Source: Bacillota bacterium (GTDB taxonomy: Bacteria; Bacillota_E; Sulfobacillia; Sulfobacillales; JAIMBI01). From it: a stretch of 36,998 nt of DNA. The stretch spans positions 1 to 36,998 of the forward strand of contig JAKARZ010000019.1 of NCBI GenBank assembly GCA_021828405.1, in the 5' to 3' direction. The translations under genes and the position numbers were made by a program. The notes beneath the pieces were generated by a model that made no database searches, was not told where the DNA came from, and saw only the letters and a program-made list of their open reading frames with translations. Of this stretch, positions 28,153 to 36,161 are shown piece by piece (positions within the stretch are counted from its first letter, which is position 1; each line of letters begins with the position of its first letter).

Positions 28153-29248
28153 AGGCCACCTGGCTCGCGGGGTCAAAGACGTGGAGCTGGTGCGGGTCAC
28201 AGGACACCCAGACGAGGCTGTTGCTTCCACCGGCCCATCGATCCGGGGTGCGGGCAATGAGCGCGATGTCCGGGTCGAGGTTGAGGTGCAAAAGCGTCTC
28301 GTGTCCCAGCGGCTCGACGAGGCGAATACGAGCCTTAAGGCTTGGCGTACCCTTCTCGGGTGCCGTCGCCACCCGCAGGTGTTCAGGTCGGATCCCCAAT
28401 GTGGCCGCACGGCCCCCAGCGGCGGCCGCCGCGGGCATCCAAGGCAGACCGGACGGCAGGGGGAGGCGCTGCGAGCCAATGATGGCGGTCAGGGCACCAT
28501 CGACGCGACCCCAGAGGGCCGGGAAGAGGTTCATGCCTGGGGTGCCGATGAAGGTAGCGACAAATTGGTTCGCCGGGTGGTCGTAGATGGCTTCTGGGGT
28601 GTCCACCTGTTGGATGACACCGGCGTTCATCACCACAATGCGGGTCGCGAGCGTCATCGCCTCGGTCTGGTCGTGCGTCACGTAGACGAAAGTAGTAGCC
28701 AACTGGTCGTGCAGTGCCTTTAACTGCACACGGGTTTGCGCCCGCAGAGTGGCGTCCAGGTTGGACAGCGGCTCATCCATCAAGAAGGCCTGCGGCTTGC
28801 GCACCATCGCACGACCCAGGGCCACCCGTTGCCGCTGCCCGCCCGACAGTTCGCGCGGCCGACGGGTCAAAAGAGACTCCAGGCCCAGGCGGGCGGCGGT
28901 ATCCTCCACCGCACGGCGCACATCCTGGGGGGCCGTTTTCCTGAGCTTTAGGCCAAACGCCAGGTTGTCGTACACGGTCATATGCGGATACAAGGCGTAG
29001 TTCTGAAACACCATGGCGAGATCGCGGTCGCGGGGCTCTACGTGGGTGACGTCGCGCTCGCCCAGCAGCAGCCGACCGGACGTGGGGTCCTCGAGCCCTG
29101 CCGCCATGCGCAGGGTGGTGGTTTTCCCGCAGCCGGACGGACCCAGCAGCACGAGGAATTCGCGGTCCCGTGCGATGAGACTGAGCTCGCGCACCGCAGC
29201 CACCGGCCCGAACGACTTGCTTACCTGATCCCACTCAATTTGTGCCAT
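28139..29248 (-). CDS. Sugar-type ABC transporter ATPase (MalK/UgpC/MsmK family)
   Basis: This 369-residue ATPase has Walker A at residues 36-44 (GPSGCGKTT), the signature LSGGQRQRVALGRA, Walker B AFLMDEPLSNLD and the H-loop YVTHDQTEAM. The C-terminal part (LGIRPEHLRV) is a TOBE/regulatory domain typical of CUT1 carbohydrate importers. The start follows GGGAGG. It lies after the two permease genes and surE, and its end overlaps the response regulator gene. Some MsmK-like ATPases serve several importers, but here it is part of a complete set. Confidence 0.95.
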   Translation of the reverse strand: MAQIEWDQVSKSFGPVAAVRELSLIARDREFLVLLGPSGCGKTTTLRMAAGLEDPTSGRLLLGERDVTHVEPRDRDLAMVFQNYALYPHMTVYDNLAFGLKLRKTAPQDVRRAVEDTAARLGLESLLTRRPRELSGGQRQRVALGRAMVRKPQAFLMDEPLSNLDATLRAQTRVQLKALHDQLATTFVYVTHDQTEAMTLATRIVVMNAGVIQQVDTPEAIYDHPANQFVATFIGTPGMNLFPALWGRVDGALTAIIGSQRLPLPSGLPWMPAAAAAGGRAATLGIRPEHLRVATAPEKGTPSLKARIRLVEPLGHETLLHLNLDPDIALIARTPDRWAGGSNSLVWVSCDPHQLHVFDPASQVAYEAV

Positions 29249-29300
29249 GACGTGCCTCCCGTTTCTGTTTCTCCTCTATTGCTTTGCTGGGTACCGCCCG

Positions 29301-30035
29301 TCAACCGCCCAGGCGCATCGGGGTGCGTCCCGCCGTGGCGGGTGTCGGCACGACAGGCAGGACGCTGACCGCCACCAGGCCGGCGGCCACGGCGCCCACA
29401 TCCGTGGCATCGTCGGGGGACGGCCGGCGCATCGAGCGCTCCATCGTGACGGTGACGGTCCCGTCGGCGGCGGCCGGGTGCGCCACCGGGCGCTCGATCA
29501 CGGTGTCCCACGCGGGCGGCACCAGGGCACGGTGCTGTCCGGGGCCGTCGGGCCAGTTGACGTTGACCAGCGCGCCGCGCTGGTCCAGCGCCAGCGCCAG
29601 CAAGCTCGGGAGATGTCGCCGGACAGCATCGAGGGGCGGCAGCGGAAGGGGGCCCGAAAGCGCCAGCGCCGGCCAGCCCGCGAGGGCGGCTTCCCGGGTC
29701 GCGCCGATGGTGGCCGACCGATAAACCGAGGACCCGAGATTCGATCCGAGGTTCATGCCCGCCACGGCGAGGTCGGGCGCGCGGCCCAGGAGGGCAATCG
29801 CGATGCGCACGCAGTCGGCCGGCGAGCCATCGACGGCCCAGGCGGAGGCGGTGCTCCAGCCCGGCGCGGGTTCGGCATGCAGCACGCCGGTCATGCTGAT
29901 GCTCTGACTGCGGCCCGACCAGTCGCGCTGAGGCGCGACGACGTGGACTTGGTGGCCCAGGCTCGTTAGGAGTTGGGCCACGATCTGGAGCCCGGGAGAT
30001 CCAATGCCGTCGTCGTTGGTCAGTAGAATGTGCAT
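29301..30035 (-). CDS. surE: SurE-family 5'/3'-nucleotidase
   Basis: The 244-residue protein begins MHILLTNDDGIGSPGL with the metal-binding Asp pair. APQRDWSGRSQSIS gives the metal-binding Ser, DGSPADCV matches the family GTPADCV, and GMNLGSNLGSSVYRSAT gives the Asn ligand and loop. SurE removes phosphate from nucleoside monophosphates and some polyphosphates. ATG 30035 opens the conserved motif; a frame start at 30083 adds unrelated residues. It sits inside the ABC operon, between a permease and the ATPase (gaps of 34 and 52 bases). This suggests the imported compound is, or becomes, a nucleotide. Confidence 0.92.
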   Translation of the reverse strand: MHILLTNDDGIGSPGLQIVAQLLTSLGHQVHVVAPQRDWSGRSQSISMTGVLHAEPAPGWSTASAWAVDGSPADCVRIAIALLGRAPDLAVAGMNLGSNLGSSVYRSATIGATREAALAGWPALALSGPLPLPPLDAVRRHLPSLLALALDQRGALVNVNWPDGPGQHRALVPPAWDTVIERPVAHPAAADGTVTVTMERSMRRPSPDDATDVGAVAAGLVAVSVLPVVPTPATAGRTPMRLGG

Positions 30036-30069
30036 CGTTTTCCCGCTTTCTCGTGGGAGGGGGACCGCC

Positions 30070-30909
30070 CTAGATCTGTGCACGGCCCGCCACCGACGAA
30101 ATGAGATGGCGCTGGGTCAGTAGGAACACAAGGAAGATCGGCGCCAGCGTCAGCAGCGAGGCGGCCGCGAGCTCGCGCCAGTGGCTGCCGTCGAAACCCT
30201 GCAGATACGAGAGCGCCACCTCCACCGGCCGTGCGCCGTTTCCCTGGGTGATGATGAGCGGCCATTGGAACTGGCTCCACTGCGCGACAAACGTGAGCAG
30301 CGTGACGGTCATCACGACCGGGCGCGCCAGCGGGACGGCGATGTGGCGGAGATACTGCCACCACCGGGCCCCGTCCATGCGGCACGCATCCCAGAGCTCG
30401 ACGGGCAGGGTCTTGAAGAATTGGCGAAACAGGAACACCGCAAACACGTTGGCGCCAAACGGCACCACCTGCCCGGCCAGCGAGTTCAGCAGGTGGAGAT
30501 GATAGGCCACCACGTAGTTGGGGATGAGAATGGCTTCGGGCGGCACCATCAAAGCCGCCAGCAACACCCCCATGACCACCTCGCGGCCGCGGAACGGCAC
30601 TTCGGCCAAGGCGTACCCGGCCAGCACCCCGGTCACCAGCACCGCGACGATGGTGGCCCCGGTGATGATCACGGAGTGCAGGAAATACAAGCCCCACGGT
30701 GCAATGGTGAACACCCGCGCCCAACTGATGAAGTCCCAGGACGGGACGAGGTCGGGTGGCATCGTGAAAACGTTGGCGCGCGTGGCGACGGACAGGACTA
30801 CGGCCCAGTAGAAGGGCAGCAGAAAAGCCGCGGCCACGACCGCCATGAGGGCAAACCGGGCCCATCGGCGCACGAATTGCCCCGAGGGACGGGCCGTCGT
30901 ATGGGTCAT
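30070..30909 (-). CDS. ABC transporter permease, MalG-like
   Basis: This 279-residue protein has six likely membrane helices, starting FALMAVVAAAFLLPFYWAVV. The EAA loop that docks to the ATPase is at ELWDACRMDGARWWQYLRHI with VPLARP following. The ending LTQRHLISSVAGRAQI is close to the usual MalG-type end (FVQRYFVRGLTAGAVK-like). ATG 30909 has AAAGGAG at nine bases; ATG 30915 and GTG 30933 are in frame but poorly spaced. It is the second of two permeases in a CUT1 operon. Confidence 0.93.
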   Translation of the reverse strand: MTHTTARPSGQFVRRWARFALMAVVAAAFLLPFYWAVVLSVATRANVFTMPPDLVPSWDFISWARVFTIAPWGLYFLHSVIITGATIVAVLVTGVLAGYALAEVPFRGREVVMGVLLAALMVPPEAILIPNYVVAYHLHLLNSLAGQVVPFGANVFAVFLFRQFFKTLPVELWDACRMDGARWWQYLRHIAVPLARPVVMTVTLLTFVAQWSQFQWPLIITQGNGARPVEVALSYLQGFDGSHWRELAAASLLTLAPIFLVFLLTQRHLISSVAGRAQI

Positions 30910-30937
30910 GTTCATGAGCTCCTTTCGCAACACGGCG

Positions 30938-31909
30938 TCACCGATAGAAGGTGTGCCGCTCGCCGATTTGCTTTTGGGCCAGGGCCACCCCCAGCATCAC
31001 GAGGAACAGCACCACACCCACGGCCGCGCCGTAGCCGTAGTGGAAGTACACGAACGCCGACTTGTACAGGTAGATCGCGGTGGTGGTGGTAGAGTTGAGC
31101 GGTCCCCCTCCGCCTCCGAACTGGCCGCCGGTCATCTGGTAGATCGAACCAAAGGTCTGCATCGCCTGGATGGTGCCCAGGATCACCGCGAGCAGCATGA
31201 CCGGGGACAGGTGCGGGCGGATGATGTGCCAAAACGTCACGGCCCCGTTGGCCCCGTCCATCCAAGCCGCTTCGACGACGTCTTGGGGGACGTTGCTGAG
31301 GGCCGCGAGGAACAGGATCACCATGAAGCCCACATTGTGCCAGAGATTGTTGATCATGACCGCCGGGAGCGCCCAGGTGGTGCTGGTCAGCCAGCCTAGC
31401 GCCGGCAGATGGAGCGCGGTGAGCACCGCGTTGGCCAGGCCGAACTGGGGGTTGAAGATAAAGATCCAGATGATCGACGTGGCGATGGCGGGCGTGATGT
31501 ACGGCAAGAACACCGCGGAGCGGGTGAAGGTTTCCCACGCCGTCAGGCGAGGGCCCCGATTCTTGACCAGCCACGCCAGGCCGAGGCCCAGCGCAATGGA
31601 GAGCGGGACCATCATCCCCACGTAGTACGCGGTGACGGTGAGAGACTGGAGGAAGCCGGAGATCGGGTTGAAGAGCTGCGCGTAGTGGTGCAGCCCCACC
31701 CACTGCGAGGCGCCAAACCCCGCCAGATTCCATTGGAAGAGACTTATCGCGGCCACCAGCACGGCGGGCAGGTACGTGAAAAGCGCCAGGAAGGCGAGCG
31801 CTGGCAGCACCAGCGCCCAGCCCAAATTGACGGAGCGACGGCGGGCGGGCGCCGGCCAGCCCGTCGCCACGGGCGGCGGAATCGGTTGTGATGGAACGGT
31901 TTCCACCAT
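30938..31909 (-). CDS. ABC transporter permease, MalF-like
   Basis: This 323-residue protein has a cytoplasmic N-terminus rich in Pro, then six helices from WALVLPALAFLALFTYLP. The EAA loop is VVEAAWMDGANGAVTFWHII. NPQFGLANAVL and the SVNLGW opening segment are normal for MalF/UgpA-type proteins. AAGGAGG lies eight bases before ATG 31909; the GTG at 31918 overlaps that site. A run of glycine and threonine (FGGGGGPLNSTTTT) in a late periplasm-side loop is unusual. Confidence 0.94.
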   Translation of the reverse strand: MVETVPSQPIPPPVATGWPAPARRRSVNLGWALVLPALAFLALFTYLPAVLVAAISLFQWNLAGFGASQWVGLHHYAQLFNPISGFLQSLTVTAYYVGMMVPLSIALGLGLAWLVKNRGPRLTAWETFTRSAVFLPYITPAIATSIIWIFIFNPQFGLANAVLTALHLPALGWLTSTTWALPAVMINNLWHNVGFMVILFLAALSNVPQDVVEAAWMDGANGAVTFWHIIRPHLSPVMLLAVILGTIQAMQTFGSIYQMTGGQFGGGGGPLNSTTTTAIYLYKSAFVYFHYGYGAAVGVVLFLVMLGVALAQKQIGERHTFYR

Positions 31910-31942
31910 CAGGAGCACCTCCTTCCGATGCTGTTGGCGTGA

Positions 31943-33274
31943 CTACTGCGCAGCATTGCCGGAAAGGTAGGCGAGCGATTGGGACTCCATGTTGGCGAGC
32001 GCCGTCGACACCGACTCCTTGTGGGCGATGGCCGACTGGATCTGGTCCTGAATGACCGTGTCGACTTCTGTCTGCGCCGGTCCGAGGATCTTATGGATCA
32101 CATAGCCGCTTTGGAGTTCCTGGATGGCCACGCGAGTGCCGGCATACGGTCCCGGGTTGGCGGTGTATTGACTGCCGGCCATCTGCTGGACCGCCGCCAC
32201 GTCAGCCTGGCTCATGGGCGGCTCGCCGCCCACCACGGACCAGACGGCCTGTTGGGCCGGCGCATCGAAGTACTTGATGAACGTCCATGCTGCCTGCTGC
32301 TGTGCGGACGTGGCCGCCTTGAAAATCACGAATGACAAGCCCTGATACAGGACGTAGCTACGGCCGGTGGTGCCAGGAGGTGGCGCAAACACGCCTACGG
32401 GAAACTTGCCCCCAACATCCTCGCGTACCATCTCGTAGCCATCGGCCGTATTTTCCAGGATGCCGAGCTTTCCGGCTGCAAAGTCCTCAAAGCTGGTGTT
32501 GTAGGACAGGACCTTGGTGTAGGGAGCATTGTCGCGCGCGGTGACTTGCTGAATGGTTGCCGCCATAGCCGGTGTGTTCAGTGCGAGGTGACTGCCGTTA
32601 TAGTACGTACCGCCGTTGGAGTAAAACAGCGGCAGCCAGTCGTTGTGGTCGAGCCGGGCTCCGAGGCCGATCGCCCCCGTCTTGGCCTGAATCACCGCGG
32701 CATCGTGTTGCAACTGGGTCCACGTGGTCGGCGCGGAAGTCAACCCCGCCTTCTTCCACAGGTTGGCGTTGTAAAAAAACTCGGCCACTTTGACGTCTAC
32801 CGGGAACAGGTACTGCTGGTGGCTGGGAGTTTGCTCCGCGGCCCATACCGCCGGCCATATTCCCTTCAGTTGGCTGGAAGGGAACCCATTGGCGCCGTAG
32901 ATGAACCCATGGAGGTTGACGAGCGCTCCCGCCTTCTCGTAGCCATACTGGGGCTGGTGGCCAATCATGGCCATGACCGGCGGATCTCCCGCCTGCACTG
33001 CGGCGAGGGCTTTGGCGGACGCGGGCGTCACCGTTACCTCGACGCGGATGGTCGGATGGCTGTGGTTGAAGGCGTTCACGATGCGCTGGAGCGCCTTGCC
33101 CTGCTGGTTCACGGCGGCGTGTGATTCCCAAAACGTGACGACTGTCGGGTTGCCGGGGCCGTGACTGGGGTGGGATGCGGTGGCGGAGGGCGTAGCGGCC
33201 CCGCACCCCACCGCCACCGCCATCAGGCTGCCGGCGGCCGTGACGTGAAGGACTCGGGTCCATGGTGTCTTCAT
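31943..33274 (-). CDS. ABC transporter solute-binding lipoprotein
   Basis: The 443-residue protein has a signal peptide with a lipobox-like end at Cys24 (LMAVAVGCGA), so it is probably anchored outside the membrane. After a Ser/Thr/His-rich linker comes VVTFWESHAAVNQQGKALQR and FNHSHPTIRVEV, the start of a family-1 binding protein fold. LYFPVD-type segments (QYLFPVDVKVAEFFYN) and AWTFIKYFDAPAQQAVWSV are also typical. The frame is open to 33931, but ATG 33274 with AAGGAGG at eight bases and the signal peptide fix the start. It is the first gene of the importer operon. Substrate cannot be read from sequence. Confidence 0.95.
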   Translation of the reverse strand: MKTPWTRVLHVTAAGSLMAVAVGCGAATPSATASHPSHGPGNPTVVTFWESHAAVNQQGKALQRIVNAFNHSHPTIRVEVTVTPASAKALAAVQAGDPPVMAMIGHQPQYGYEKAGALVNLHGFIYGANGFPSSQLKGIWPAVWAAEQTPSHQQYLFPVDVKVAEFFYNANLWKKAGLTSAPTTWTQLQHDAAVIQAKTGAIGLGARLDHNDWLPLFYSNGGTYYNGSHLALNTPAMAATIQQVTARDNAPYTKVLSYNTSFEDFAAGKLGILENTADGYEMVREDVGGKFPVGVFAPPPGTTGRSYVLYQGLSFVIFKAATSAQQQAAWTFIKYFDAPAQQAVWSVVGGEPPMSQADVAAVQQMAGSQYTANPGPYAGTRVAIQELQSGYVIHKILGPAQTEVDTVIQDQIQSAIAHKESVSTALANMESQSLAYLSGNAAQ

Positions 33275-33746
33275 GAGGTGCCTCCTTGATATTTGCCTGT
33301 GGCCCGTTGGCTGCGCACTGGCTTGGCGAAAGGGTTTGGCCCGTGCGCGGATGCCAATCTCACTAAACCGCCGCTGTCTAAGATCATGGCTAGATGATTG
33401 GGATCCCCGCGTTACGCCGGAGTAAAGGTTGTGTGGAGGAGGAGAAGGGACAAGACTCGGCGCGCAATAATGGGATCGAGGTGACCCCAAGGAGAAAGCG
33501 GCTCGTGGACAGAGTGGGCAGCGGTGAAAGGAGGACGCATGCGCTTTCTTCCGGCGGGGGCCAGCGGCTTTGTCGGCAGGGCGGAGCCGTGGGCGTGACC
33601 GGAATCCCGACGCTGGAAGGATGCTGGCCGACGAGTGCGCTCGCCTCCCCGCGCGGCGGCACACGCCTGAAGGCGGAAACTTGCGCAAGGCCAGTCCCTC
33701 AGGGTGGATTCGTGAGGCTTCACGGGGCCTGTGGCAGAGAGTGGCG
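33275..33746. other. Spacer upstream of the importer operon
   Basis: No confident gene is seen. ATCAT (33383-33387) and ATGAT (33394-33398) form a short inverted repeat with a six-base centre, about 110 bases before the binding-protein start, and could be part of an operator. On the plus strand GAAAGGAGG precedes ATG 33539 and a 19-codon frame (MRFLPAGASGFVGRAEPWA) ending at 33598. The ribosome site is very good but the peptide is not recognised. No clear promoter or riboswitch was identified. Confidence 0.4.
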
Positions 33747-34691
33747 TCAGGGGTTGCTGGCCAGCAGTTGCTCCAGCACGTCCCGCGAGGGGCTCCGTGA
33801 AGGCCCCGGGTGCTCCACGGCCCAAGAGGCCGCGGCATTGGCGTCCTGCACCGCGCCATAAAGGTCCTGGCCCTCCGCGAGGCGAGCCAGGAGAACGGCG
33901 GTGTGGACGTCGCCAGCGCCAGTGGTGTCACGGGCAGTCACCGGTCTCACCGGCACGCGGCGCAGCGGGGCCCCGCACCCCCCGACCAAGGCCCCCTCGG
34001 GGCCTTGGCGCAGGACGACGCGGCATGCCGGGGGCAGCCGACCGAGCAGTACCGCCACGACGCTCTCGGGGTCGGCTTCTCGCGTCAGGAGCGTCCCCTC
34101 CCGCAGGTTCAGGGTAAGGAGGCTCAGCCGCTGAAAAATCGCGTCGAGGCGCCGGGCGGGGATTTCTGCCGCGAGCGGGCCCGGATCGAGAACCAGCACG
34201 GCGCCGGGCGGCAACGCGGGGCCGAGCGTCTCCAGCGTAGGCCCAGAACCCGGATAGGCGAGGTCGTAGCCAGAGAGGTAGACGCAGTCCCCGGACCGGA
34301 ACGGGAGCCGCGCCAAGTCGGCCGGCTCCAGGTGGGCCTCGGCACCGGGCGCGGTCACGAACGTGCGCTCACCGTCCGCTTCCACCACGGCAATGTCGAA
34401 TCCCGTATCCCCACGATCGCGATGGGGCGGATCCAGCAGGGCGGGCACGTCGAGCTCGCGCAGCGCTTGCCGGACCCGGTCCCCGAAGACGCCGCGGCCG
34501 ATGAGGCCGCCGTAGACCGTCGCGAGCCCCAGTCGGCGGGCCGCAGCGATGACATTGAACGCCCCGCCGACGAGGGTCGTTCCGTCCCGCGCGAGCACAT
34601 CGCCGCCGCGATCCGGCCAGCGGCCCACCCAGACGGTCACATCCATCAGGATGCTCCCCAGAACCACGAGACGCTCAGGTCGAATGTCCAA
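33747..34691 (-). CDS. PfkB-family carbohydrate/nucleoside kinase
   Basis: The 314-residue protein has the PfkB fold: VVLGSILMDVTVWVGRWP at the start, LVGGAFNVIAAARRLGL (substrate Gly-Gly motif) and the anion-hole/catalytic DTTGAGDVHTAVLLARL near residue 261. Members phosphorylate ribose, fructose, nucleosides and similar alcohols. The TTG start is preceded by GGAGGG and lies four bases after the permease stop. With an ADP-ribosylglycohydrolase and a nucleobase-type permease upstream, ribose or a nucleoside is the best substrate guess. The E. coli YegV kinase sits in a comparable operon. Confidence 0.9.
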   Translation of the reverse strand: MDIRPERLVVLGSILMDVTVWVGRWPDRGGDVLARDGTTLVGGAFNVIAAARRLGLATVYGGLIGRGVFGDRVRQALRELDVPALLDPPHRDRGDTGFDIAVVEADGERTFVTAPGAEAHLEPADLARLPFRSGDCVYLSGYDLAYPGSGPTLETLGPALPPGAVLVLDPGPLAAEIPARRLDAIFQRLSLLTLNLREGTLLTREADPESVVAVLLGRLPPACRVVLRQGPEGALVGGCGAPLRRVPVRPVTARDTTGAGDVHTAVLLARLAEGQDLYGAVQDANAAASWAVEHPGPSRSPSRDVLEQLLASNP

Positions 34692-34695
34692 CGCG

Positions 34696-36156
34696 TCAGC
34701 CCTCCACCGAGTGACCGGGCGGGGCCGCCGGGCGCGAACGGGGGCTCAGAATCAGCAGGAGCAGCCCCGACACGATGAAGGCGAACACCACCTCGAGACT
34801 CGACGACGCGAAGATGCCGTAGGCGAAGGGGCCATGGAAAAGCGGGGAACTTGTGAAGGCGAGCCCGACCACGATTCCGGCGCCCCACGCCGTGACGGCG
34901 GGCCAACTGACGCCTGCGAGTGCACCGGTCGTCCGCCCGGCAGGCCCGTAGAGCCAGGCGTCCGGATAAGGATGCTCGGGATCCTGACGGCGCCAGAGCT
35001 GGTGGACCAGGAAGGTGCCGGCCCACGCCGCCAGGCCCACGCCAAGCAGCACCAGGAACGACTCGAAGGGCCCAAAGAAGTTTTGGGCCACCAGCACCAC
35101 GTAGACGGTGCCGAGCACCATGATGGCGGCATCGATGAGAACCGTCTTGTACCGCGGCCACGGGACGAACATGTTCAGGAGATTGAGCCCAGAGGAGTAC
35201 AGGCTCAGGTCCGCTTCGGCCACGAGCCCGCCCGCCGCGGCGAGGAGGTACGGGACCGCGGCCCACGGCGGCAACGCCGATTGGATGGCGCCGATGGGAT
35301 TGCTGGCCGTCGCGATGGACGGGTCATGCGTCGCAACCAGCAGTCCCGTGGTCATGAGCGCGATAAGGGGGAGCGATCCTCCCAGTGCGGAGGCCCACAC
35401 GATTTGGGCGCTTCGCATCTGGCGCGGCAGGTAGCGGCTATAGTCCGCCGCGGCATTGGCCCAGCTAAGCCCAGTCCCAGCGATGACGATGGTGAGGGCG
35501 GGCACGAAGCCGCCCAGCCACGGGCCGGCGGGGCGGGCCAGAAGGGTGTGCCAGTGAATTCCGGGGATTAGGAGGGCGAGCACGAGCAGCGTCAAGGCGC
35601 CAAAGATGTAGCTGGCCCAGGTTTGGATCACGACCAGCGTAGCCTGCCCCAGCAGGCCGACCACGATGGTGAGCCCCAACATCACGATCATGGAGAGGAC
35701 GGCCAGCGGGGCCGTCCCTACCGGAAGTACCATCCCGAACAGCGCCATGAGCGCGAACGTGCCGGTAATCACGCTGATTGTCTCCCACCCCACCAGCGAA
35801 ACCCAGCTCACCAGGTTCGGCGCGATGTTCCCCCAGATTCCGAATACCGCCCGGGACAATGTCATCATCGGCGCCCCGCCGTCGCGGCCTGCCACGCTGA
35901 ACGCGCCAACGAGGAAGAAGGAAGCAGAGCCCAACAAGATGACCGCCAAGCCTTGGATGAAGTTCAGGCCAAACGACAGGATGATGCCGCCGTAGACGAT
36001 GGCCAGGATGCCGATGTTTGCGGCAAACCAGACCCAGAAAAGGTCAGCGGGCTTTCCAGCCCGCTCCGTGTCGGCAATCCGGTTGACGCCGTTGGTCTCG
36101 ACTTGCCACGGGCGGTTGCCGGCCGCGGCCCGGCCCTGTGTGGCTTCCCACTTCAT
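34696..36156 (-). CDS. NCS1-family nucleobase/nucleoside:cation symporter
   Basis: The 486-residue protein has about 12 membrane helices. NGVNRIADTERAGKPADLFWVW at the start, followed by GGAPMMTLSRAVFGIWGN and TGLSWANAAADYSRYLP, is typical of NCS1 cytosine/purine/allantoin permeases (the usual motifs are NxDxxP-like and ADYxRY). ATG 36156 has GAGGAG nine bases upstream; the overlapping ATG at 36165 lacks spacing. It lies five bases after the glycohydrolase gene and four before the kinase, so the three form one operon. Confidence 0.92.
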   Translation of the reverse strand: MKWEATQGRAAAGNRPWQVETNGVNRIADTERAGKPADLFWVWFAANIGILAIVYGGIILSFGLNFIQGLAVILLGSASFFLVGAFSVAGRDGGAPMMTLSRAVFGIWGNIAPNLVSWVSLVGWETISVITGTFALMALFGMVLPVGTAPLAVLSMIVMLGLTIVVGLLGQATLVVIQTWASYIFGALTLLVLALLIPGIHWHTLLARPAGPWLGGFVPALTIVIAGTGLSWANAAADYSRYLPRQMRSAQIVWASALGGSLPLIALMTTGLLVATHDPSIATASNPIGAIQSALPPWAAVPYLLAAAGGLVAEADLSLYSSGLNLLNMFVPWPRYKTVLIDAAIMVLGTVYVVLVAQNFFGPFESFLVLLGVGLAAWAGTFLVHQLWRRQDPEHPYPDAWLYGPAGRTTGALAGVSWPAVTAWGAGIVVGLAFTSSPLFHGPFAYGIFASSSLEVVFAFIVSGLLLLILSPRSRPAAPPGHSVEG

Positions 36157-36161
36157 GCGGC

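Noticed and set aside
28153..28479. N-terminal extension of the response regulator frame
   Set aside because: It lies inside the ABC ATPase gene in another frame and has no domain similarity.
33480..33746. Possible riboswitch upstream of the importer operon
   Set aside because: Several GC-rich stems can be drawn, but none of the core consensus strings of cobalamin or TPP riboswitches was found.
33275..33931. N-terminal extension of the solute-binding protein frame
   Set aside because: Lipoprotein signal peptide and AAGGAGG fix the start at 33274; the extension is Arg/Pro/Ser-rich and runs back into the kinase gene.
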